52,165 nt of DNA from JBOFOR01 sp051659545 (GTDB taxonomy: Bacteria; Bacillota; Clostridia; Peptostreptococcales; Peptostreptococcaceae). The translations under genes were made by a program, and so were the position numbers. The notes beneath the pieces are model-generated. The model worked only from the letters and a program-made list of their open reading frames with translations. It had not been told where the DNA came from and made no database searches. Below are positions 33,809 through 41,631 of the stretch, piece after piece (positions within the stretch are counted from its first letter, which is position 1; the number at the start of each line of letters is the position of its first letter). The DNA is taken from NCBI RefSeq assembly GCF_051659545.1, contig NZ_JBOFOR010000025.1, positions 1 through 52,165 on the forward strand. The letters are read 5' to 3'.

Positions 33809-34774
33809 ATGCTAGAGAAAAAGCTATTTCTTCCAATACTTAGAGATGGTAAGTATGGATTTATTGGTAAAAATAAGGCAATAGTAGTTAAACCAAAATT
33901 TAAATATGTTTCAGAAAGATTTAGAGACGGATACTGTGTAGTTACATATATAAAAAAAATAGGTAAAAATATAAGATGGGTTTTTGGTTATATTAATGAA
34001 AATGGAGATACTCAAATATTCTTACATTTAGATAGTGCGTCTGAATTTAATGAAGGGTTAGCAAAGATAAAAATAGACGGAAGTTATGGATATATAGATA
34101 CTAAACTAGAACAAGTTATAAGCCCACAATTTGATTGTGCATCTAATTTTAGTGAAGGATTAGCTGGAATAAAAATTAATAAAAAATGGGGATTTATTAA
34201 TAGAGAAGGAGAAATTATAATACAACCAACTTATATTTATGCTAATCAGTTTTTGGAAAATAAATCTTTGATAGAAATAAAAAATAAATATGGGTACATA
34301 GATAAAAGTGGGGAAATTATTATTTCACCTAAATACGATGTAGCTTCAGATTTTTCAGAAGGATTAGCAGCAGTTAGAGTTGGAGATAAGTGGGGTTTTA
34401 TTGATGAGCGAGGTGAATTAAAAATAGACATGTCTTTTTATAGAGCAAAACCATTTTATGAAGGATTAGCAGCAGTTTGTATTGGTGATAAATGGGGATA
34501 TATTGATAAATTAGGAAATGTTGTTATTGATCCAATATTTGACTATGCATGTAATTTTAGAGATGGTTTAGCTAGATTTAACATAGGAACTAATACATTT
34601 ACTAGGGGAATTAGCATTCCTAAAGGTGGTATGTGGGGATTTCTAAATAAGTCAGGAGATGTAGAAATTATTCCTGTATTTGATTCTATTTCTGACTTTG
34701 AAGAAGGGTATGCACAGGTAATACAAGGTGAAAATAACAATTACATAGATAAGTATGGAAAATTAATTTTATAA
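33809..34774 (+). CDS. WG-repeat protein
   Basis: The 321-residue protein is built almost wholly of WG repeats, about nine units of roughly 35 residues. Typical cores are WGFINREGE, YGYIDKSGE, WGFIDERGE and WGYIDKLGN, each followed by a PxFDxAxxFxEGLA pattern. WG repeats form beta-rich modules of unknown, probably binding, function. No signal peptide or anchor is visible, so it appears cytoplasmic. The start is behind AGGAGG. It follows the TPR/membrane genes, but a terminator intervenes. Confidence 0.88.
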   Translation: MLEKKLFLPILRDGKYGFIGKNKAIVVKPKFKYVSERFRDGYCVVTYIKKIGKNIRWVFGYINENGDTQIFLHLDSASEFNEGLAKIKIDGSYGYIDTKLEQVISPQFDCASNFSEGLAGIKINKKWGFINREGEIIIQPTYIYANQFLENKSLIEIKNKYGYIDKSGEIIISPKYDVASDFSEGLAAVRVGDKWGFIDERGELKIDMSFYRAKPFYEGLAAVCIGDKWGYIDKLGNVVIDPIFDYACNFRDGLARFNIGTNTFTRGISIPKGGMWGFLNKSGDVEIIPVFDSISDFEEGYAQVIQGENNNYIDKYGKLIL

Positions 34775-34860
34775 TTATTTTATAACTAATACATATTAAA
34801 ATAGTTATATAAAAAATAATTGAAAATAATTTGTCGAAGTAGTAATATATATATGGAATA

Positions 34861-34892
34861 GGGGAGAGAAATTATCTCTCTTTATTTTTTTT
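34861..34892 (+). terminator. Terminator between WG-repeat gene and lrgA
   Basis: GAGAGA and TCTCTC flank AATTA, with TTTATTTTTTTT after. It lies 90 bases after the WG-repeat stop codon. Confidence 0.75.
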
Positions 34893-34965
34893 GTATGGTC
34901 TATCTATTAATTTATATAGATATGCTAATTTTATAAAATTAAATAAACACTTCTAAGGAGGCAAA

Positions 34966-35328
34966 ATGAAAATATTAAATCAGCTAGCTCTTATGCTGGG
35001 TATATGGGCTGTAGGTGAATACATTAGTTCATTTATACAAAGTATTGTAGTTATTCCAGGGAGTATAATAGGAATGATACTACTCTTTATACTTCTACAA
35101 TCTAAAATAATTCGCTTAGATGCAATAAAAGAAATAAGTGATTTTTTTCTACAGAACATGGCTATATTTTTTATACCAGCAGGAGTATCTTTAATAACAT
35201 CCTTAAATATTATAATGGATAATATAGTTGTACTTATAGTAAGCGTAATTTTAAGCACTGCTATAGTAATGTACATTACTGGAGTCGTGGTTCAAAAAAT
35301 GATAAATAGAAAGGAAAGGGTGAATTGA
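34966..35328 (+). CDS. lrgA: LrgA/CidA family holin-like protein
   Basis: The 120-residue membrane protein has four hydrophobic segments and the LrgA/CidA stretch SIVVIPGSIIGMILLFILL, followed by FLQNMAIFFIPAGVSLI. Members were described as holin/antiholin-like regulators of murein hydrolase activity, and later linked to export or uptake of small acids such as pyruvate or glycolate. The start is behind AAGGAGG. It overlaps the lrgB reading frame, so the pair is one operon. No LytSR genes are visible. Confidence 0.88.
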   Translation: MKILNQLALMLGIWAVGEYISSFIQSIVVIPGSIIGMILLFILLQSKIIRLDAIKEISDFFLQNMAIFFIPAGVSLITSLNIIMDNIVVLIVSVILSTAIVMYITGVVVQKMINRKERVN

Positions 35329-35330
35329 TT

Positions 35331-36020
35331 ATGTATAATGTTTTAGGTACTCCTATATTTGGAATTGTTATAACTATAGTATTTTTTAATATTGGTTTGT
35401 ACTTACAGAAAAAAACTAAAAATGATATATTTAATCCTTTACTAGTGGCTATTGTTGGAATAATAATATTTTTAAAAGTCACACAAATACCATATGAGGA
35501 TTATAAAATAGGAGCAGATGCCATAAATTTTTTAATGGGACCAGTTACAATAATATTAGCAGTTCCTCTTTATAAACAATTTGATTTACTTAAAAAACAT
35601 ATGATGGAAATATTTGTAGGAATAAGTTGTGGAGTAGTAGCTTCATTTATATCTATTAAAATAATAGGAAGTTTTACTAACTCTAGTATTGAAATAGTAA
35701 ACTCTCTGATACCAAAATCAATAACATCTCCTATGGGAATATCTTTGGCAAACACAATTAGTGGCATAGAGTCTGTCACTGTAGTAGCTATAATTTTAAC
35801 TGGAATACTAGGTGCTATGATTTCGCCGCTAATATTTAAAATAGGTAAAATTAAACATCCAATAGCAAAAGGAATTGCGTTAGGAACATCAGCTCATGCT
35901 TTAGGTACTTCTAAAGCATTAGAAATGGGAGAAGTGGAAGGTGCTATGAGTGGGTTAGCTATAGGAATATCTGGACTAATAACTGTAATTATAATTCCTA
36001 TTATAATTACAGTTATTTAA
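35331..36020 (+). CDS. lrgB: LrgB family protein
   Basis: The 229-residue membrane protein has about six to seven helices and the LrgB signature region FGIVITIVFFNIGLYLQ, NSLIPKSITSPMGISLANTI and KGIALGTSAHALGTSKALEMG. It is the partner of LrgA. I chose ATG 35331; a TTG at 35325 overlaps the lrgA stop and is also possible, since the AAAGGGTG site could serve either. A 14-base perfect inverted repeat lies inside the last codons. Confidence 0.9.
   Translation: MYNVLGTPIFGIVITIVFFNIGLYLQKKTKNDIFNPLLVAIVGIIIFLKVTQIPYEDYKIGADAINFLMGPVTIILAVPLYKQFDLLKKHMMEIFVGISCGVVASFISIKIIGSFTNSSIEIVNSLIPKSITSPMGISLANTISGIESVTVVAIILTGILGAMISPLIFKIGKIKHPIAKGIALGTSAHALGTSKALEMGEVEGAMSGLAIGISGLITVIIIPIIITVI
35981..36014 (+). 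repeat. Inverted repeat in the 3' end of lrgB
   Basis: AACTGTAATTATAA and TTATAATTACAGTT are perfect complements around a six-base loop, within the codons for the final TVIIIPIIITVI. Only a weak T/A run follows, so it is an uncertain terminator or an mRNA-stability stem. Confidence 0.45.
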
Positions 36021-36125
36021 AAAATATACTAGACATATTCTTAAAAGGTAATATAATAGATGATGTATTATATAAAAATTATACTTAATAAAAATAAGTA
36101 TAGAAAAGTTTGAAGGGAGAAAAAA

Positions 36126-36992
36126 ATGAGTAAAGTTAACAACGCCCTAGAAAACAATATCTTTCTAAGATATAGCGTTATATTAACAGGAATGTTAATT
36201 GCATGTCTAGGTATAAATGGTTTTTTAAGACCTGCACATTTATTAAGTGGAGGAGTAACGGGTGTATCCGCGACCATAAATTATTTAACTCAAGTAAATA
36301 TAGGTTTACTAACTTTTTTAATAAATATACCTGTATTTATTCTAGGATTTATATATCTTGAAAAGGAATTTTGTATATCAAGTTTAATAAACATGGTAAT
36401 ATTTTCTATATTACTAGGAGTAACTCAAGAAATTGGTCAATTTGTTCCAATAAATGATCTTTTACTTCAAAGTGTATATGGAGGTTTATTATCAGGTATA
36501 GGAACAGGTCTAGTATTTAGAACTAAATCATCTCAAGGTGGAACAGATATAATAGCAGCTATATTAAAGTTCAAAAAAAATATACCAATGAAAGACACTA
36601 CTTTATCTATAAATATTTTAATAGTTTCACTAGGTGGAGCAATATTTGGTATGGATTTAGCACTATATACTCTTATAGGTATGTTTTTAAGTGCATCAGC
36701 AATGACATTTGTAAAAGATGCTATGAATTATCAAAAATCTGTGATGGTTATATCTAGAGAAAGTGACTCAATTGCTAAAGAGATAATGACACAATTGCAT
36801 AGAGGTGTTACATTCTTAGATGCTGAAGGAGCTTATACTCATGAAAGAAAGAAAATTATATATTGTATAGTTTCATCAAATGAAATACCGAAAATAAAAG
36901 AAATATCATTAAAATATGATAAAAAATCTTTTATATCTGTTAATGATGTAACAGAAGTAAAAGGAAGAGGATTTAAAGAAAAATATTTATAG
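36126..36992 (+). CDS. YitT family membrane protein (DUF161/DUF2179)
   Basis: The 288-residue protein has five to six membrane helices in the DUF161 part (about 14-200; GINGFLRPAHLLSGGVTGVS is the family opening and SSQGGTDIIAAIL the second conserved stretch). A cytoplasmic DUF2179 domain follows (about 215-280; GVTFLDAEGAYTHERKKIIYCIV). YitT proteins are common in Firmicutes and of unknown transport function. The start is behind GAAGGGAG. A single gene. Confidence 0.9.
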   Translation: MSKVNNALENNIFLRYSVILTGMLIACLGINGFLRPAHLLSGGVTGVSATINYLTQVNIGLLTFLINIPVFILGFIYLEKEFCISSLINMVIFSILLGVTQEIGQFVPINDLLLQSVYGGLLSGIGTGLVFRTKSSQGGTDIIAAILKFKKNIPMKDTTLSINILIVSLGGAIFGMDLALYTLIGMFLSASAMTFVKDAMNYQKSVMVISRESDSIAKEIMTQLHRGVTFLDAEGAYTHERKKIIYCIVSSNEIPKIKEISLKYDKKSFISVNDVTEVKGRGFKEKYL

Positions 36993-37086
36993 AATAATAT
37001 CAAGTTGATGTATAAAATCTATAAATTCGCCATAAAATAAATAATAGGGGGGAATAATTTTATACCCTCTTTAAGCTCTAGAGTAA

Positions 37087-37188
37087 AACTATAATGTATC
37101 GGACTTTCCTAAATTACATAATTATTTAGGAATAAGGGCAGACCATCAATTAAATTTACAAGAACGTATGCTTGAACTATTTAAGTGA
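37087..37188 (+). pseudogene. 33-codon protein-like remnant without a start
   Basis: After a TAA at 37084 the frame reads NYNVSDFPKLHNYLGIRADH, then a further 13 residues ending RMLELFK and a stop at 37186. It has no start codon at its head and no ribosome binding site, but its composition (mixed charged and hydrophobic, helical pattern QLNLQERMLELF) is unlike random AT-rich DNA. It is probably the end of a lost gene. The rest of 36993-37250 shows only the terminator at 37212. Confidence 0.3.
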
Positions 37189-37210
37189 ATCGGATAATGT
37201 TGTATGACAA

Positions 37211-37250
37211 AAATGGAGTATTTCAACTAAGATGAGGTACTCTATTTTTT
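37211..37250 (+). terminator. Terminator upstream of repeat copy 1
   Basis: AATGGAGTA and TACTCTATT pair (one G-U), with the inner TTTCA and TGAGG also pairing, and a T-run follows. It probably ended the lost gene whose remnant lies just upstream. Confidence 0.75.
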
Positions 37251-37387
37251 ACGCTTAAGTAAATTATATTACCTCGAAAATTGTGGGTAAATTGCTATAT
37301 TTAAGCAACGTAAACATACTTAGTGAAAGTAAAAAAGATTTTTAACAACGGGCAGAGCCGTTGGCGATATGAGCGAAGCGAATTTTC
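37251..37387 (+). repeat. Intergenic structured repeat, copy 1
   Basis: This element starts ACGCTTAAG and continues to GAGCGAAGCGAATTTT. It matches copy 2 (40681-40843) over about 120 bases at roughly 85-90% by eye, and is nearly identical across the core ACATACTTAGTGAAAGTAAA...GCCGTTGGCGATATG. Two small stems are conserved: TTGCT/AGCAA and AACGG/CCGTT. It is richer in G+C than its surroundings. A GTG frame crosses the core (37323-37415) but has no ribosome binding site. It could be an RNA or a short mobile repeat. It fills much of the 495-base gap 36993-37487. Confidence 0.75.
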
Positions 37388-37487
37388 ACGTAAATATATT
37401 TATATTTATCTATAGAAAAACATGTATAATCTAATATATAATAAATTTAAATAATAATCTAATCATTTTCAATAGGAGAAGTTAAAT

Positions 37488-38285
37488 ATGAATTTACCAA
37501 AGGAATACGTTGATATATATAAAGAATATTTAAGAGCTATAAGTGATGTAGAAAAAGAAATAAGATCAATTAATAGAATGCAAAAAGCTACATTAAAGAA
37601 AAATAAAGTAGCATCAGAAGAAGAAATTAAATTGTTAGAAGAGGGTGTTGAAATAAAAGAAGAATCTTCTCAAGAAAGAAAAACTAGCAATAAAATATAT
37701 AAATTTTCTAATGGAGACTTGTATATAGGGAAAATTATAAATGGTAGAATGAATGAAAGAGGAATATATACATTTTCGGAAGGTATAGAGTATATAGGGG
37801 AATTTAAAGAAGATATGAAATGGGGACATGGAGCTATAACATTAAAAAATGGAAGTGTGTATATAGGAAAGTTTGAAGAAGACATTATAAGTGGTGTAGG
37901 GAAAATGACTTATAACAACAGTGATGAATATATAGGAAATTGGAAAAGTGGGAAGAAGCATGGAATGGGAATATACACATGGAGTGAAGGCACTATATAT
38001 ATAGGAGAGTTTAACAATAATAAAAAGGAAGGCAAGGGTGTCTGCTATGACTCAAGCGGATGTATGATATACGATGGTGAATGGAAAAATGACTTAGTGC
38101 ATGGAAATGGAATTTATATATGGGAAAAAGGTAAAAAGTATGTAGGAGAATTTCTAAAAGGGAAAAAACATGGACAAGGAACTTTCTATATGAATGATGA
38201 ATTGTTATATGAAGGAACATGGAAATTTGATAAACCATCTATATTTAATAAAAGTTTAGATGAAATATTCTCATTAAATCTTTAG
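37488..38285 (+). CDS. MORN-repeat protein
   Basis: The 265-residue protein has a charged helical N-terminus (about 1-60) and then seven full MORN repeats plus a partial one (about 72-250). Each has the form YIGEF...G.G.Y/W, for example YIGNWKSGKKHGMGIYTW and YVGEFLKGKKHGQGTFYM. MORN repeats bind lipids or partners in eukaryotes; bacterial members are mostly unassigned. No signal peptide, so it appears cytoplasmic or peripheral to the membrane. The start is behind ATAGGAGAAG. Confidence 0.9.
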   Translation: MNLPKEYVDIYKEYLRAISDVEKEIRSINRMQKATLKKNKVASEEEIKLLEEGVEIKEESSQERKTSNKIYKFSNGDLYIGKIINGRMNERGIYTFSEGIEYIGEFKEDMKWGHGAITLKNGSVYIGKFEEDIISGVGKMTYNNSDEYIGNWKSGKKHGMGIYTWSEGTIYIGEFNNNKKEGKGVCYDSSGCMIYDGEWKNDLVHGNGIYIWEKGKKYVGEFLKGKKHGQGTFYMNDELLYEGTWKFDKPSIFNKSLDEIFSLNL

Positions 38286-38316
38286 CTTTATCTATTTATA
38301 TGGATGAAGCTTTTTT
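38284..38316 (+). terminator. Terminator after MORN-repeat gene
   Basis: AGCTTTATC pairs with GGATGAAGCT (bulged) and a T6 run follows. Confidence 0.65.
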
Positions 38317-38428
38317 ACACTATATTATCGAGACAAATATGGACAATTGATATATACAAGCAGTGTAAACATTAATATATTACTAATATACAATATCACA
38401 AATAGTAAAAATATTGGAGTGTGATAAA

Positions 38429-39412
38429 TTGAAAAAAATAATAGTGGTACTATTATGCGGTGTATTAATATGGTTTTACAATCCCAAAATTAAATTAATT
38501 CTATCAAATGAAGAACTACAAAAAGAAGTTAAAGCCTCAAGTGAAAATCAAGACTCAAAAACGAATAACACATCTATAAATAATTTCAAAAGTATAAAAT
38601 TAGGAATCAGCAAAGAAGAATTATTAAGTCAAATTGGAAAACCTTCTAGAATTGATGAAAGCGAATATGGCTTTAAATGGTATGTTTACAATCAATACAA
38701 ATCAAACTTTGCTATGGTAGGGATTGAAGATGACGTTGTAGTAGCGCTTTATAGTAATTCTATAAATTCTTGCGAAATGGAAAATATATTATTAAATCAT
38801 AACAGAGAGGAGATAAGAATCGATTATGAGCCACTAGAGTTTAAGAAAAAAGGCAATACAAGGTATATAATAAATTCTGATGGCCAATATGATGTAATAA
38901 AAGTTAATAAAAAATATATAACAATATTTTATGATATTTATAACGATAATAAAGTATGCTCTTATCAAATAATCAACGAAAATATAGAAGCTAATTTAGA
39001 TGGAATCTATTCAAAAGAAAGTGAAGATTTAAAAAGAAGCTTTGAATTAGAAGTTATAGACCTTACTAATAGTGTTAGAGAGAAAAAGGGTTTGAAAAGA
39101 TTACAATATAGTGACAAAGCTACTATAAGTGCACAAAAACATAGTATAGATATGGAACAGAAAAATTATTTTGACCATAAAGATAAAAATAATAAAACTC
39201 CTTTCGATAGAATGAAAGATGAAAATATAGTTTATAGAGGTGCAGGAGAAAATATTGCAGCCGGTCAAACTAGTGCTATATATGCTCATGAAGCGTGGAT
39301 GAATTCAAAAGGACATAGAAAAAATATTTTAGGAGATTATATGTATATAGGAGTAGGAGTTGAATTTGGAGGTCATTACAATATATACTACACTCAAAAC
39401 TTTTATATATAA
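38429..39412 (+). CDS. CAP (SCP/PR1)-domain envelope protein
   Basis: The 327-residue protein has an N-terminal signal or anchor (about 1-20), a CAP-associated N-domain (about 55-190; SIKLGISKEELLSQIGKPSRIDES and FKWYVYN), and a C-terminal CAP domain (about 205-327). The CAP domain has LTNSVREKKGLKRLQYSD, FDHKDKNNKTPFDRM and GAGENIAAGQT...AHEAWMNSKGHRKNIL, which hold the typical His/Glu/His site. Relatives are YkwD-like secreted proteins of spore formers. TTG 38429 follows GGAG at the usual distance; the TTG at 38414 overlaps that site. A NodB deacetylase follows after 32 bases, so the two probably form an operon. Confidence 0.88.
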   Translation: MKKIIVVLLCGVLIWFYNPKIKLILSNEELQKEVKASSENQDSKTNNTSINNFKSIKLGISKEELLSQIGKPSRIDESEYGFKWYVYNQYKSNFAMVGIEDDVVVALYSNSINSCEMENILLNHNREEIRIDYEPLEFKKKGNTRYIINSDGQYDVIKVNKKYITIFYDIYNDNKVCSYQIINENIEANLDGIYSKESEDLKRSFELEVIDLTNSVREKKGLKRLQYSDKATISAQKHSIDMEQKNYFDHKDKNNKTPFDRMKDENIVYRGAGENIAAGQTSAIYAHEAWMNSKGHRKNILGDYMYIGVGVEFGGHYNIYYTQNFYI

Positions 39413-39444
39413 CCATATTTAGACAGTGAAAGGAAGTCATAAGG

Positions 39445-40140
39445 ATGAAATTCAATAAAAATGTAGGTTGGATATTTACTATAATGATTCTAATAATTAT
39501 TGTAACATTATCAAAAGGAGTATTTGCATTAGAAGATGAAGAAGTTTTCATAAAAAATGGATCGAGAGATAAAAAGGTTATAGCTCTTACCTTTGATGAT
39601 GGACCTCATCCAAAGGAAACTAATGAAGTATTAGATGTACTTAAAAAATACGACGTAAAAGCTACATTTTTTATAGCTGGAAAACATGCAAATTGGTATC
39701 CAGAGCCTTTAATTAGAACAAGTAAAGAGGGCCATGAAATAGGAAATCATACATTTAATCATCCTGATATAAGTAATTTAAGTAGCAGTCAAATTGAATC
39801 AGAAATACTAAAATGTGAAGAAATATTACTAAAACTTACTGGCAAAAAAACAACTTTATTTAGACCACCTTATGGTAGTTATAGAAAAGAAGAATTAGTT
39901 AATATAGCACAAAAATATAACTATAAAATAGTATTGTGGACTACAATAGACACTAGAGATTGGCAAAATCCGCAGGCTCATAAAATAGCTAATACAATTA
40001 TAGATAAAGCGAAAAATGGAGATATTGTATTACTCCATGATTATGCTACTAATAATACAGTTCAAGCGTTAGATATTTTAATTCCTGCTATGATTGAAAA
40101 AGGATTTCAGTTTGTAACTGTTTCAGAATTAATAAATTAA
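39445..40140 (+). CDS. Secreted NodB-domain polysaccharide deacetylase
   Basis: The 231-residue protein has a signal peptide (about 1-29, ending near VFALED) and a NodB domain. Motif 1 is LTFDDGPHP with both acidic residues, the metal histidines are in NHTFNHPD, then RPPYGSYR, the tryptophan in WTTIDTRDW and LLHDYA at the end. All five catalytic motifs are intact, unlike the PdaA-like protein at 17277, so it should deacetylate N-acetylglucosamine in peptidoglycan or chitin-like polymers. Peptidoglycan N-deacetylation protects against lysozyme. The start is behind AAAGGAAG. Operon with the CAP-domain gene. Confidence 0.9.
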   Translation: MKFNKNVGWIFTIMILIIIVTLSKGVFALEDEEVFIKNGSRDKKVIALTFDDGPHPKETNEVLDVLKKYDVKATFFIAGKHANWYPEPLIRTSKEGHEIGNHTFNHPDISNLSSSQIESEILKCEEILLKLTGKKTTLFRPPYGSYRKEELVNIAQKYNYKIVLWTTIDTRDWQNPQAHKIANTIIDKAKNGDIVLLHDYATNNTVQALDILIPAMIEKGFQFVTVSELIN

Positions 40141-40147
40141 TAGGAAT

Positions 40148-40187
40148 AAAAAGCTTTTATATGGAATTATCTTTATAAAAGCTTTTT
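40148..40187 (+). terminator. Terminator after NodB deacetylase
   Basis: AAAAAGCTTTTATA and TATAAAAGCTTTTT form a perfect 14-base stem with T-run. Confidence 0.88.
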
Positions 40188-40345
40188 ATATTAAAAAAAA
40201 TTATGCTATATTTATCTTAAAAGGGAGGGGGAAAATATTTACACTTAATTTTCAAAAAAACACAAAAAAATGGAAAAAATGAAAAACATTTTTTGAAAAA
40301 ATTAATATATTATATAATAAGACTATCTTGAAAAGGATTGATTAA

Positions 40346-40669
40346 ATGTATAATAAAATATATGAAAAAAAAGAATTTATGATATTCCAAGTAAAAGAAG
40401 GTTATGTAGTGTATAACACCAAAAAAAGTTTTCAAGAAGGTCATACACATCTGAAGCATTTCGAAGCAGCGAAAACAGCTATAGATTTAGTGTTAAATAA
40501 AAAAATTCCCAAAAGCACCCATGGATATTATCTAACAAGCTTAATAAGATTAAGTGAAGATGATGTATATATAAGTAAAATAAATGAGCTGTTAGAATCT
40601 AGAGAGCACAAAGGTAAAAAAGGAAAGTATTATAATTCTGGATATAAAGTAGCAAAAAGGAGCTTATAG
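40346..40669 (+). CDS. Small protein of unknown function
   Basis: The 107-residue soluble-looking protein is rich in Lys and Tyr, with no signal peptide or membrane helix. Recognisable features are KEGYVVYNTKKSFQEGHTHL near residues 17-36 and a basic end (KGKKGKYYNSGYKVAKRSL). I do not recognise the family. AAAAGGATTG upstream fits ATG 40346. The stop codon lies within the terminator hairpin, and repeat copy 2 follows directly. Confidence 0.65.
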   Translation: MYNKIYEKKEFMIFQVKEGYVVYNTKKSFQEGHTHLKHFEAAKTAIDLVLNKKIPKSTHGYYLTSLIRLSEDDVYISKINELLESREHKGKKGKYYNSGYKVAKRSL

Positions 40670-40680
40670 CTCCTTTCTTT
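40656..40680 (+). terminator. Terminator overlapping the stop codon, upstream of repeat copy 2
   Basis: AAAGGAGCT and AGCTCCTTT form a perfect nine-base stem with loop TAT, followed by CTTT. Confidence 0.8.
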
Positions 40681-40843
40681 ACGCTTAAGGATATTATATT
40701 ATCTCAAAAACTGTGTATAAGTTGCTATATTTGAGCAACGTCACATACTTAGTGAAAGTAAAAAAGATTTTTAGCAACGCGCAGAGCCGTTGGCGATATG
40801 AAGTGTTTCGCCGACAGGTCGCTCAAGCGAAGTGAATTTTTTA
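40681..40843 (+). repeat. Intergenic structured repeat, copy 2
   Basis: This copy begins ACGCTTAAGG directly after a terminator, as copy 1 (37251-37387) does. It holds the same stems in the same order, here GTTGCT/AGCAAC (six pairs) and AACG/CGTT. It carries an extra stretch of about 25 bases after GGCGATATG that includes TTTCGCC and TCGCTCAAGCGA, itself able to fold. Sequence and both stems are conserved while the flanks differ, so this is a distinct element. It fills much of the 377-base gap 40670-41046. Confidence 0.75.
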
Positions 40844-40955
40844 GTATTTATTCATAAAACCCTCTAAATAATAAAATATATTTTTATATACTTTTTGTAC
40901 AAAAAAATAAATGTACTATAAAATACTATTTCAAAAATAATATAAAATGACTAGG

Positions 40956-40985
40956 TTGACATATATTTCTACAAAAACATATAAT
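40956..40985 (+). promoter_or_regulatory. Sigma-70-type promoter of the folate operon
   Basis: TTGACA (40956-40961) and TATAAT (40980-40985) are perfect consensus boxes 18 bases apart, about 60 bases before pabA. Confidence 0.8.
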
Positions 40986-41046
40986 TAAGATGGATACTAA
41001 AAATAAAGCTAAATTTTATAAAACATTCTAAGGAGGGGGAATAGTA

Positions 41047-41631
41047 ATGATTCTTATGATAGACAACTATGATTCATTTGTTTATAATTTAGTGCAATAT
41101 ATAGGTGAACTAGGAGAAGAAATAGTTGTAAAAAGAAATGATGAAATAACAATAAAAGATATTGAAGATTTAAATCCAGAGATGATAGTATTATCACCAG
41201 GGCCATGTTCACCTAAAGAGGCTGGTATATGCATAGACGTGGTAGAGCACTTTAAAAATAAAAAGTCTATTCTTGGTATATGTCTAGGACACCAAACTAT
41301 AGGACACGTATTTGGCGGGAGTGTAATAAAAGCGATAAGACCAGTACATGGAAAAGTACATAGTATAAAACATGATAATAAAGGTGTATTTAAAGATTTA
41401 AATAACCCTTTAAATGTAACTAGGTATCATTCTTTAGTGGTTGATACACAAAATCTACCAGAGGAATTAGAAATAACAGCCTTAACTAATGAGAATGAAA
41501 TAATGGGAATAAGACATAAAAAATATCATATTGAAGGGGTTCAATTTCATCCAGAAGCAATATTATCAGAACAAGGGCATGAGATACTTAGAAACTTTAT
41601 AAATGAAGCTAGACAAGGGGGACAAAATTAA
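41047..41631 (+). CDS. pabA: Aminodeoxychorismate synthase, glutamine amidotransferase subunit
   Basis: The 194-residue class I glutaminase supplies ammonia to PabB. Motifs are LSPGPCSPKEAG, the nucleophile cysteine in GICLGHQTIG, and the HPEA motif of the catalytic His/Glu near the C-terminus. The pairing with pabB and the following folate genes favours p-aminobenzoate synthesis; the same protein could in principle also serve anthranilate synthase. The start is behind AAGGAGGGGG. The stop overlaps the pabB start by one base. Confidence 0.92.
   Translation: MILMIDNYDSFVYNLVQYIGELGEEIVVKRNDEITIKDIEDLNPEMIVLSPGPCSPKEAGICIDVVEHFKNKKSILGICLGHQTIGHVFGGSVIKAIRPVHGKVHSIKHDNKGVFKDLNNPLNVTRYHSLVVDTQNLPEELEITALTNENEIMGIRHKKYHIEGVQFHPEAILSEQGHEILRNFINEARQGGQN

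Noticed and set aside
37251..37387. Known c-di-GMP or tetrahydrofolate riboswitch
   Set aside because: The conserved aptamer sequences of these classes, as far as I can recall them, are not present, and the next genes start over 100 bases away.
37323..37415. GTG frame across the core of repeat copy 1 (and its equivalent in copy 2)
   Set aside because: The two copies diverge in the frame after the core, there is no ribosome binding site, and the conserved features are stems; noncoding is more likely.
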